NCBI GenBank assembly: GCA_016303175.1
Contig: JAEDMF010000010.1
Span: 1 to 20,720, forward strand
Source: Bacteroidales bacterium
GTDB lineage: Bacteria; Bacteroidota; Bacteroidia; Bacteroidales; UBA932
Direction: 5' to 3'
DNA length: 20,720 bases
The position numbers were made by a program, and so were the translations under genes. The notes beneath the pieces are model-generated. The model saw nothing but the letters and a program-made list of their open reading frames with translations. It was not told the DNA's origin and did no database searches. Of the stretch, positions 7,729 through 15,236 are shown piece after piece. Each line of letters starts with the position of its first letter. Positions within the stretch are counted from its first letter, which is position 1.

Positions 7729-8985
7729 ATGAGAATATCAATCAATATGAGGGGGTCAGGTGTTAAAACGGTCTGGGGCTTGGTCCTGGCACTGGTAATG
7801 GTGGCTTCTGTCCAGGCCTGCTCGTGCGGGAAAAATGAGAAAGAGGCGGCAGTCCCTGTGCCTAACAAATATGGTTTCATCGACGAGGGCTTGAGCGTGC
7901 GTACCGATACTGTGCGCTCCGGAGCGGCCTTTGGCAAGATGTTGATGGATTATGGTATGAGTGGGGCCGATGCGGCCAATCTCATAAGCGCGAGCAAGGA
8001 TGTATTTGATGCCCGCAAGTTTCGTTGCGGTAGTGTTCTGGACGCTTATTTCAGCAGTGACAGCACCGGCAGGGAAAAGCTCGAATATCTGGTATATACG
8101 GCCTCCAGGCTGGGTTCCACCGTGTTTCGCTGCGCCGACAGTCTTTATGCATGGAATTATGTAAAGCCCATCACCCACCAGAGGCGCATTGCCCACGTAA
8201 AAATCAAATCTTCCCTGTGGAATGACCTGATAGCTGCCGGAGCGAGTCCTGAACTTACGACCAACCTTGTGGACATTTTCCAGTGGAGCATCAACTTCTT
8301 CGGTATTCAAGAGGGTGAGCAGTTTCAGATAATATATACCCAGAGTGTTTGTGAGGATGAGGTCGTGGCCATCGATACCGTGCATTTCTGTCTTTACACT
8401 CCCAACGAAGGCAAGCAGGTGGGGGCGATGTATTATGACATAGGTTCTTCATACGGCAAGTACTGGGGTAAGAACGGCGAGGGAATGAAGAAGATGTTCC
8501 TGAAGGCTCCGCTCCGCTACAACCGTATAAGCAGCCGATTCACCTATCGCAGGAAACACCCCGTAACAGGCAAGATCCGGCCTCATACGGCCGTGGATTA
8601 TGCCGCTCCCAAGGGTACGCCCGTCTATGCTTTGGGCAACGGCAGGGTGACTCTCTGCGGCTGGGACAACTCCGGCGGAGGCAACAGGATAAAAATCAAG
8701 CACGCCCAGGGCTATGAAACCTGCTATATGCATTTGTGGAAGTTCGCTCCCGGCATACGCAGCGGCAGTGTGGTCTCCCAAGGCCAGCTTATAGGCTATG
8801 TGGGCTCGACGGGCCGCTCCACCGGTCCTCATCTGGATTTTCGTATATGGCAGAACGGCAAACCCCTGGACCCGCTCAAAATCAGTTCGCCCAATACCGA
8901 CCCCCTGCCCCGCAAGTATCTTGAGGACTACAATGCCAAGTATGACGCTTACTTGAAGGAGTTGGAAGAGGCTGAACTCCAGTAG
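7729..8985 (+). CDS. M23-family (LytM/NlpD-like) lipoprotein with altered zinc site
   Basis: This is a predicted envelope lipoprotein of 418 residues with a C-terminal M23 peptidase domain, the fold used to cut or regulate cutting of peptidoglycan cross-links. The signal peptide ends in a lipobox, VQAC, giving Cys31 as the lipidated residue. Residues about 50-250 form a region shared with Bacteroidota M23 proteins. In the M23 domain the first zinc motif is intact (H286-x3-D290 in HTAVDYAAPKGTPVYA). The usual HxH near the end reads His368-Leu-Asp370 (TGPHLDFRIW), so the third zinc ligand, normally His, is Asp. It may therefore be a non-catalytic regulator like EnvC/NlpD, or bind metal differently. 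The gene follows the PfkB kinase by one base and precedes DUF368, so it is probably cotranscribed. Confidence 0.88.
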   Translation: MRISINMRGSGVKTVWGLVLALVMVASVQACSCGKNEKEAAVPVPNKYGFIDEGLSVRTDTVRSGAAFGKMLMDYGMSGADAANLISASKDVFDARKFRCGSVLDAYFSSDSTGREKLEYLVYTASRLGSTVFRCADSLYAWNYVKPITHQRRIAHVKIKSSLWNDLIAAGASPELTTNLVDIFQWSINFFGIQEGEQFQIIYTQSVCEDEVVAIDTVHFCLYTPNEGKQVGAMYYDIGSSYGKYWGKNGEGMKKMFLKAPLRYNRISSRFTYRRKHPVTGKIRPHTAVDYAAPKGTPVYALGNGRVTLCGWDNSGGGNRIKIKHAQGYETCYMHLWKFAPGIRSGSVVSQGQLIGYVGSTGRSTGPHLDFRIWQNGKPLDPLKISSPNTDPLPRKYLEDYNAKYDAYLKELEEAELQ

Positions 8986-9017
8986 TCTCCATAAATTTCT
9001 TTGAACACTATGAGATT

Positions 9018-9950
9018 ATGACAATCAAGGAATTCATATTGTTGACCCTCAAGGGTTTGGGTATGGGAGCCGCGAATGTGGTCCCCGGTGTGAGCGGCGG
9101 TACTGTGGCCTTCATCACGGGCATATACCAAAGGCTGGTTGGCGCAATCAACAATTGTGACGTGAATGCGTTGCGTATGCTCTTCACTGCCCGTTTCAAA
9201 GACTTGTGGCGGTATATCGACGGCAATTTCCTGCTCGCCGTCATGGCTGGGGTCGTGATTGCCACTTTCTCCCTGGCCAAGCTGATGCTGGTGCTGCTGG
9301 AGGGTTATGCCGTCCAGACCTGGGCCTTTTTCTTCGGTCTCATTGTGGCTTCCTCGGTGCTCATACTCAGGGATATAAAAGGGTGGAAACCGGGTGATGC
9401 CATCTTCATTGCCGTCGGCGTGGCCCTTGGTGTCGGGGTGTGCCTGCTAAGCCCCGTGGAAAGTCCCGACGGTCTGTGGTACATCTTCATCTGCGGGGCG
9501 GCCGCCGTATGCGCGATGATACTCCCCGGACTGAGTGGCAGTTTCGTTCTTCTGGTGATGGGCAAGTATGCCTATGTTATGGAAGCTGTTTCAGGGGTGT
9601 TGAGGCTGGACGGCCACAGCATACTTGTGCTGGGTGTGTTTGCTTTGGGCGGCGTATGTGGCCTGCTTGCCTTCGCCAAACTGCTGCATGCCTTGCTGGC
9701 AAGGTGGAACCGTCAGACCATAGTGCTGCTGGCGGGTTTTGTGCTCGGCTCCCTTGTCAAGGTGTGGCCCTGGCACGGCGCGAATGATATGCCGGTGCTG
9801 CCTTCCACATATTCTGCTCTTCATATTGACCCCGTACTGGGGGTTGAGGCTCCGGCCCATATTGTTGCCGCTCTGCTTTGTGCTGTGGCCGGCGCTGTGC
9901 TTGTTCTTGGCCTGGAATGGCTCGGCCGACGCTTAGGTTCAAGCGACTGA
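9018..9950 (+). CDS. DUF368 membrane protein, PopT-like undecaprenyl-phosphate transporter
   Basis: This is a 310-residue polytopic membrane protein of the DUF368 family. Members named PopT have been linked to returning undecaprenyl phosphate, the lipid carrier for cell-wall and surface glycans, across the cytoplasmic membrane. The diagnostic repeats are visible: VVPGVSGGTVAFITGIY (PGVSGGT at 23-29) near the N-terminus and the related MILPGLSGSFVLLVMGKY (PGLSGSF at 170-176) in the middle, consistent with an inverted two-half fold. About eight to nine hydrophobic segments follow. The ATG at 9018 places the first motif at the usual distance from the start. It lies 32 bases after the M23 lipoprotein gene, so carrier-lipid recycling and peptidoglycan work may be coexpressed. 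It converges with malQ. The transport role is taken from the family, not shown here. Confidence 0.88.
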   Translation: MTIKEFILLTLKGLGMGAANVVPGVSGGTVAFITGIYQRLVGAINNCDVNALRMLFTARFKDLWRYIDGNFLLAVMAGVVIATFSLAKLMLVLLEGYAVQTWAFFFGLIVASSVLILRDIKGWKPGDAIFIAVGVALGVGVCLLSPVESPDGLWYIFICGAAAVCAMILPGLSGSFVLLVMGKYAYVMEAVSGVLRLDGHSILVLGVFALGGVCGLLAFAKLLHALLARWNRQTIVLLAGFVLGSLVKVWPWHGANDMPVLPSTYSALHIDPVLGVEAPAHIVAALLCAVAGAVLVLGLEWLGRRLGSSD

Positions 9951-9956
9951 TTCTGT

Positions 9957-10018
9957 CACCGTTCTGCCGCCTACTTTCGTGGCAATTGCACGCCGTTCTG
10001 CCGCCTGCTTTTGTGTCA
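9957..10018. repeat. Imperfect 28-bp direct repeat, two copies
   Basis: Copies at 9957-9984 and 9991-10018 match at 24 of 28 positions, sharing the core CCGTTCTGCCGCCT, with 6 bases between them (34-bp period). The pair fills the gap between the convergent DUF368 and malQ genes, and the second copy contains the malQ stop codon. No inverted stem or T-run is evident. It is most likely a local duplication or members of a dispersed intergenic repeat. Confidence 0.7.
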
Positions 10019-11890
10019 GGCTCGATTAGTGGCCTTCAGAAGATTGAGGATACTGTCGTTGAGCTCCCGGCAGCCGGAGAGTTCCTCGATATTGAGATGG
10101 AAACGGTAGCGCCAGTGATCGTTGATGCGCTCATTCCGGAAATCCTTACGGCGTACCTGCCTGTCCACCGCCAGCCAGTCCTGCAAGGGGAAAATTGCCA
10201 GCATCGAAGCGGAACTGAGGTGCTCCCAAAGGGTTTGGAGTGCCTGTTCAGGCAGCATATCCACCCCTGAATGACGTTCCGCAAACTGCATGCGCATCGT
10301 GGCCATATCGTGTGACGATGTGGCGCAAACGCTCAGGTATGGCCAGTGCCTGCCTTTCTCCATACAGCTCATTTCCAGTGACAATATTTTTTGATCCTCC
10401 ATTACGCCGCTGACGCAGTCAGGCACCATCCCGAGGTCTTCGCCGCAGGCAAGCATTCCCGTGGCTCCCAGCAGTTCCGGTAGTTTCTTCAGGGCGTTGC
10501 GCCTCCAGAAGTCATTGTGGCGTTTGAAGAAAAAGTCGTTGTACATCTCCCCGAAGACCTTTTGCTGCCATTCCGGAAGGGAGGCGGATTTGGGGCTGAT
10601 TAGCGGCTGATACATACCTTTGTGACGCGGGTCCTCGTGGAAAAGCCCTTCAATGGGCAATCCTTTCCCCTCTATTTCTTCGCGGGAGTAAGGCAGGGCA
10701 GGGTTGAAGTGCCCGTACATTCCGCTTGTGAATTTTACCGGGATTTCCCATATCCGGAAGAAGCCGAGTATGTGGTCGATGCGGAAGGCGTCGAACCAGC
10801 GGCTCATCTTGCGCAGGCGGCTCTTCCACCATGCATAATCATCCTTGGCCATTTCTTCCCAGTTGTAGGTGGGGAAACCCCAGTTCTGGCCGTCGGCGCT
10901 GAAGAAGTCGGGAGGTGCTCCGGCAGTGGAGTCGAGGTTGAACAATTCGGGATGCCAGTATGCATCGGCGCTGTCGGCGCTCACTCCTATGGGCAGGTCG
11001 CCTTTAAGGGAGACACCCTTGCTGCGGGCATAATCCGCCACTTCCCCCAACTGTTTGTCAAGGTGCCACTGCATCCAGCAGTAGTATTCCGACTCCAGGG
11101 AGTCCCTGCGGGCGCAGAAGTCAGCGTATTCCTTAAGCCATACGGGAGCATTTTCTCTGTAGAATGCTTTGTATGAGGCGTCTTCCATATCTTGTGCGCC
11201 TCTTTTTAGCCAGGCTTTGCGTATCAATGCCATCTTTGCCTTGAAAACGCGGGGATAATCCAGCTCCGGAAGGGCGTTCAGTTCGGCCTGCTGTCTCTTG
11301 AATGCAGCCGTTTCCTTTATGCCAAGGTCCTGCAGGTGGATGTACAGGGGGTGCAGGGCAAAGGAGGATATGGGATTGTAGGGATATGAGTCTTTCCAAT
11401 CTCCCTGTCTTGTCGTGTCGTTTACGGGCAGCAGCTGTATGATGCATTGACCTGTCGAGACTGCCCAGTCCACCAGAGGCCTCAGGTCCTTGAATTCTCC
11501 TATTCCGAAATCGGACGGACTGCGCAGAGAAAAAACGGGGATGGCAGTGCCGGCGCCCCTGAAACCGGGGATGTCAAATTTGGCGGACTGGTGCTCCCTC
11601 GGGAAGGGACAACCCTGGATGGGACAGTCTATCCATTCATCTTCCAGCACGAGGGACTTTCTTCCGGCATCCAGATCCACGCTATGGTGTTTCCATTCGG
11701 TGCGGCTTATAAGGCCGTCACATATTACTATATAGGTATAGTCCTTGAGCAATGTTTTGTCCGGTAGGTTCAGGCTGAGACTCCATATCGAACCTTCGTT
11801 CCATTTCATCGGGTACTTCTTGTCTGCGAGTACAAGAGCCAGATTTTCTCCCCATTTTGTTTTGTATTCGATTCGGAATGTGGTATTCAT
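10016..11890 (-). CDS. malQ: 4-alpha-glucanotransferase (GH77) with short N-terminal CBM20-like domain
   Basis: MalQ moves alpha-1,4-glucan segments between maltooligosaccharides during starch, maltose or glycogen metabolism. The 624-residue protein has a GH77 barrel from about residue 105 on: IPVFSLRSPSDFGIGEF, IIQLLPVNDT, SYPYNPISSFALHPLYI, the nucleophile Asp372 in FRIDHILGFFR, the acid/base Glu484 in GEDLG, and Asp528 in SSHDMATMR. The SSHD and FRIDH text resembles the DPE2-like branch. The first 95 residues look like one degenerate starch-binding (CBM20-like) domain (MNTTFRIEYKTKWGENLALV). Many Bacteroidota homologs carry two such domains and reach close to 900 residues, so this version is shortened. 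It is a single gene, divergent from carB and convergent with DUF368, with a TATCTTTG box 39 bases before the ATG. Confidence 0.93.
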   Translation of the reverse strand: MNTTFRIEYKTKWGENLALVLADKKYPMKWNEGSIWSLSLNLPDKTLLKDYTYIVICDGLISRTEWKHHSVDLDAGRKSLVLEDEWIDCPIQGCPFPREHQSAKFDIPGFRGAGTAIPVFSLRSPSDFGIGEFKDLRPLVDWAVSTGQCIIQLLPVNDTTRQGDWKDSYPYNPISSFALHPLYIHLQDLGIKETAAFKRQQAELNALPELDYPRVFKAKMALIRKAWLKRGAQDMEDASYKAFYRENAPVWLKEYADFCARRDSLESEYYCWMQWHLDKQLGEVADYARSKGVSLKGDLPIGVSADSADAYWHPELFNLDSTAGAPPDFFSADGQNWGFPTYNWEEMAKDDYAWWKSRLRKMSRWFDAFRIDHILGFFRIWEIPVKFTSGMYGHFNPALPYSREEIEGKGLPIEGLFHEDPRHKGMYQPLISPKSASLPEWQQKVFGEMYNDFFFKRHNDFWRRNALKKLPELLGATGMLACGEDLGMVPDCVSGVMEDQKILSLEMSCMEKGRHWPYLSVCATSSHDMATMRMQFAERHSGVDMLPEQALQTLWEHLSSASMLAIFPLQDWLAVDRQVRRKDFRNERINDHWRYRFHLNIEELSGCRELNDSILNLLKATNRA

Positions 11891-11929
11891 ACCTCAGCTT
11901 TTTTCTAGTTCAGGTTATTTTTGCGCCTG

Positions 11930-11937
11930 CAAAGATA
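11930..11937 (-). promoter_or_regulatory. malQ -7 box (TATCTTTG)
   Basis: On the minus strand TATCTTTG is an exact TAnnTTTG match, 39 bases upstream of the malQ ATG. A TTTG occurs further upstream, but at about 26 bases it is too far to be a good -33 element. The predicted leader is about 35 nt. Confidence 0.5.
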
Positions 11938-11947
11938 ACATAAAATC

Positions 11948-11979
11948 TTGCATTTTTCCCGGACAAATAACTACCTTTG
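11948..11979 (+). promoter_or_regulatory. carB promoter (-33 TTG, -7 TACCTTTG)
   Basis: CTTG (TTG at 11948-11950) lies 21 bases from TACCTTTG (11972-11979), an exact -7 consensus. The box ends 24 bases before the ATG at 12004. The in-frame TTG codon at 11977 overlaps the -7 box and so cannot be the translation start. This supports the ATG. Confidence 0.65.
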
Positions 11980-12003
11980 CCCAAACAAACGATTACCAAG
12001 ACA

Positions 12004-15000
12004 ATGAAGAAGCTCAACAAGGTTCTCGTGCTCGGCTCCGGAGCACTCAAGATAGGGCAGGCCGGTGAATTTGATTATTCCGGTTCGCAGGCTTTGAAAG
12101 CCCTGAGGGAGGAGGGGATAACGTCAATCCTGATAAATCCGAACGTTGCTACAATCCAGACAAGTGAAGGTATTGCGGATAAGGTTTATTTCTTGCCGGT
12201 CAATACCTTTTTTGTTACCCGAATCATCGAGAAGGAACGTCCTGACGGTATAATGCTGTCGTGGGGCGGGCAGACGGGCCTCAACGTGGGTACCGAACTA
12301 TATAGGAACGGTGTGCTCAAGAAGTATGGAGTGGAGGTGCTCGGCACGTCCGTGGAGGCGATAATGAATACGGAGGATCGCGATCTTTTCGTCAAGGAAC
12401 TGGGCAAGGTGGACCTGAAGGTGCCCGTGTCACAGGCCTGTGAAAATCTGGAGGATGCTCTGGCTGCGGCAAGGCGCATAGGCTATCCGGTGATGATACG
12501 TTCCGCCTATGCTCTGGGAGGTCTTGGTTCTGGCGTGTGTCCGGATGAGCCCACTTTCAGGGAAATAGCCGAATCGGCGTTTACTTTTGCTCCCCAAGTG
12601 CTGGTGGAGGAGTCGCTCAAGGGTTGGAAGGAGATTGAATTCGAGGTAATACGCGATGCTTCCGACCATTGTTTTACCGTGGCGTCAATGGAGAACTTCG
12701 ACCCCCTCGGCATACATACAGGCGAATCCATAGTTGTGGCTCCCACCTGCTCCCTGCGCGATGACCAGGTCAAGATGCTTCAGGACCTTGCTGTCAAATG
12801 TGTGCGTCACCTGAACATTGTCGGGGAATGTAATATTCAGTATGCTTTCAATGCCGAGACGAACGACTACCGCATCATCGAAATAAATGCCCGCCTGAGT
12901 CGCTCTTCAGCCCTTGCATCCAAGGCTACGGGATATCCTTTGGCCTTCGTTGCCGCCAAGATAGCCTTGGGCTACACCCTCGACAAGATAGGAGAGATGG
13001 GAACGCCCAATTCTGCTTACAAGGCTCCCGAGCTGGACTATATGATATGCAAGATACCCCGTTGGGACCTCGGGAAGTTTGTAGGAGTGAGCCACAAGCT
13101 GGGCTCTTCGATGAAATCCGTTGGAGAGATAATGTCCATAGGACGCTCGTTCGAAGAGATGCTCCAGAAGGGCCTGCGTATGATAGGTCAGGGCATGCAC
13201 GGCTTTGTGGGCAACGACCACGTACGCTTCGAGAACCTCGACGACGAGCTGGCCAATCCTACAGACCTGCGCATTTTTGCGATAGCCCAGGCGCTGGAGG
13301 AAGGCTACAGCATAGAGCGCATTTACGAGCTTACAAAAATTGACCCTTGGTTCATCGACAGAATGAAGAACATAGTCGATTACAAGCACAAGCTCGAGAG
13401 CTTCAATTCCCTTGCGGAACTGCCTTCCGATGTGCTCCGTCAGGCCAAGGTGCTGGGCTTCTCCGATTTCCAGATTGCCCGTTTTGTGCTCAAGGAGAAG
13501 GGTAACATGGAGAAGCAGTTGCTGAAGGTGCGCGCCTTCCGCAAGAAACAGGGGATATTGCCTGTGGTCAAAAGGATTGAGACCGTCGCCAGCGAACATC
13601 CCGAGCTGACCAACTACCTGTATGTGACCTATGCCGCGGAGGACCACGATATCAATTATTATCATAATGAGAAGTCAGTCATAGTCCTCGGTTCCGGCGC
13701 CTACCGCATCGGCAGCAGCGTGGAATTCGACTGGTGCTCGGTCAATGCCATCAATACGGCCCGCAAGCTCGGCTACAAGTCCATAATGATAAACTACAAT
13801 CCCGAGACGGTATCCACGGACTATGATATGTGCGACAGACTCTATTTCGACGAACTTTCCTTCGAGAGGGTGCTCGACGTGATAGATTTGGAGAATCCCC
13901 GCGGTGTGATTGTGTCCGTGGGAGGTCAAATTCCCAACAATCTGGCAATGAAGCTTTTCCGCCAAGGAGTGCCCATCCTCGGCACCAATCCTGTGGATAT
14001 AGACAGGGCTGAGAACCGCGGCAAGTTCTCCGCAATGCTCGACAAACTGGGCATAGACCAGCCCAAGTGGAGCGCCCTTACAAATATGGACGATGTGAAG
14101 AAGTTCATAGCGGAGGTGGGCTATCCGGTGCTGGTGCGTCCTTCTTATGTCCTGTCCGGTGCCGCCATGAACGTATGTTACAACGATGATGAGCTGGTGC
14201 GTTTCCTGGCTGCGGCCTCAGAGGTGTCCAAGGATTATCCCGTGGTCATTTCACAGTTTATGACGGAAACCAACGAGATAGAGTTCGACGGAGTGGCGGA
14301 CAAGGGAGAGGTGGTGGAATACGGCATTTCGGAACACATCGAATATGCCGGAGTACATTCAGGCGATGCAACTATGGTCTTCCCCGCCCAGCAGTGTTCT
14401 TTCGCCACCATACGCCAGATTAAGAAGATAGCCCGCGCCATAGCCCGCGAACTCAATATTTCGGGCCCCTTCAATATCCAGTTCCTTGCCAAGGGACGTG
14501 ATGTGAAGGTCATCGAATGCAACCTCAGGGCCTCGCGTTCCTTCCCCTTCGTGAGCAAGGTGCTAAAGAGAAATCTCATTGAGACAGCCACCCGCATTAT
14601 GCTCGACGCTCCCGTCATACCGGCCCAGAAGGGTGCCTTCGATATTGACAGGATGGGAGTGAAGGCTTCTCAATTCTCTTTTGCAAGGCTGCAGAACGCC
14701 GATCCTGTACTGGGCGTGGATATGAGCTCCACCGGTGAGGTCGGCTGTATGGGCGACAGTTTCGAGGAGGCTCTTCTGAATTCGATGATAGCCACCGGCT
14801 ACAGCATTCCTTCCAGACAGAAGGGCATAATGATATGCTCCGGCAGCGCGAAGGAAAAGGCCTCTTTGCACGACGCCGCTCAGGCGCTTGCCAAGGCCGG
14901 CTATACGATTTACGCCTCGCACGGCACAGCCCGCTACCTGTCGGAAAACGGTGTACCTGCAATCGAGGTGGCCTGGCCCGACGAAAAGGTGGACGGAATG

Positions 15001-15231
15001 CCCAATGTGATGGATATGATACACGCTCACAAGTTGGACCTTGTCATAAGCATACCCAAGAATCACAGCAGAAGAGAACTTACCAACGGTTATAAAATAC
15101 GCCGTGGCGCCATAGACCACAATATCCCCCTTATAACAAATGCAAGGCTGGCCTCCGCTTTCATTGAGGCCTTCTGCCGCTTGGACCAGGAGGATCTCCA
15201 AATCAAGTCTTGGCAGGACTATAATTCATAA
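12004..15231 (+). CDS. carB: Carbamoyl-phosphate synthase large subunit
   Basis: CarB makes carbamoyl phosphate from bicarbonate, ammonia (delivered by the CarA glutaminase) and two ATP, feeding pyrimidine and arginine synthesis. The 1075-residue length is standard. Both ATP-grasp halves are present: the first starts with VLVLGSGALKIGQAGEFDYSGSQA and includes MIRSAYALGGLGSG and ECNIQYAFN; the second starts at VIVLGSGAYRIGSSVEFDWC and includes VLVRPSYVLSGAAMNV and VIECNLRASRSFPFVSK. An oligomerisation region joins them. The C-terminal MGS-like allosteric domain (from about GIMICSGSAKEKASLHDAAQ) is complete. No carA lies beside it: upstream is the divergent malQ, and downstream is dipeptidyl peptidase III after 5 bases. 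The small subunit must be elsewhere in the genome. Confidence 0.97.
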   Translation: MKKLNKVLVLGSGALKIGQAGEFDYSGSQALKALREEGITSILINPNVATIQTSEGIADKVYFLPVNTFFVTRIIEKERPDGIMLSWGGQTGLNVGTELYRNGVLKKYGVEVLGTSVEAIMNTEDRDLFVKELGKVDLKVPVSQACENLEDALAAARRIGYPVMIRSAYALGGLGSGVCPDEPTFREIAESAFTFAPQVLVEESLKGWKEIEFEVIRDASDHCFTVASMENFDPLGIHTGESIVVAPTCSLRDDQVKMLQDLAVKCVRHLNIVGECNIQYAFNAETNDYRIIEINARLSRSSALASKATGYPLAFVAAKIALGYTLDKIGEMGTPNSAYKAPELDYMICKIPRWDLGKFVGVSHKLGSSMKSVGEIMSIGRSFEEMLQKGLRMIGQGMHGFVGNDHVRFENLDDELANPTDLRIFAIAQALEEGYSIERIYELTKIDPWFIDRMKNIVDYKHKLESFNSLAELPSDVLRQAKVLGFSDFQIARFVLKEKGNMEKQLLKVRAFRKKQGILPVVKRIETVASEHPELTNYLYVTYAAEDHDINYYHNEKSVIVLGSGAYRIGSSVEFDWCSVNAINTARKLGYKSIMINYNPETVSTDYDMCDRLYFDELSFERVLDVIDLENPRGVIVSVGGQIPNNLAMKLFRQGVPILGTNPVDIDRAENRGKFSAMLDKLGIDQPKWSALTNMDDVKKFIAEVGYPVLVRPSYVLSGAAMNVCYNDDELVRFLAAASEVSKDYPVVISQFMTETNEIEFDGVADKGEVVEYGISEHIEYAGVHSGDATMVFPAQQCSFATIRQIKKIARAIARELNISGPFNIQFLAKGRDVKVIECNLRASRSFPFVSKVLKRNLIETATRIMLDAPVIPAQKGAFDIDRMGVKASQFSFARLQNADPVLGVDMSSTGEVGCMGDSFEEALLNSMIATGYSIPSRQKGIMICSGSAKEKASLHDAAQALAKAGYTIYASHGTARYLSENGVPAIEVAWPDEKVDGMPNVMDMIHAHKLDLVISIPKNHSRRELTNGYKIRRGAIDHNIPLITNARLASAFIEAFCRLDQEDLQIKSWQDYNS

Positions 15232-15236
15232 ACCCG

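Noticed and set aside
11977..12003. Upstream TTG start adding 9 residues to CarB
   Set aside because: The TTG overlaps the -7 box TACCTTTG, so it would not be in the mRNA. CarB normally begins near MKKLNKVLVLGSG.
12907..13665. 252-residue minus-strand frame inside carB, plus others at 13675-13965 and 14563-15201
   Set aside because: All lie opposite a full-length carB with both ATP-grasp halves intact. They are His/Leu/Val-rich shadow translations with no motif or promoter of their own.
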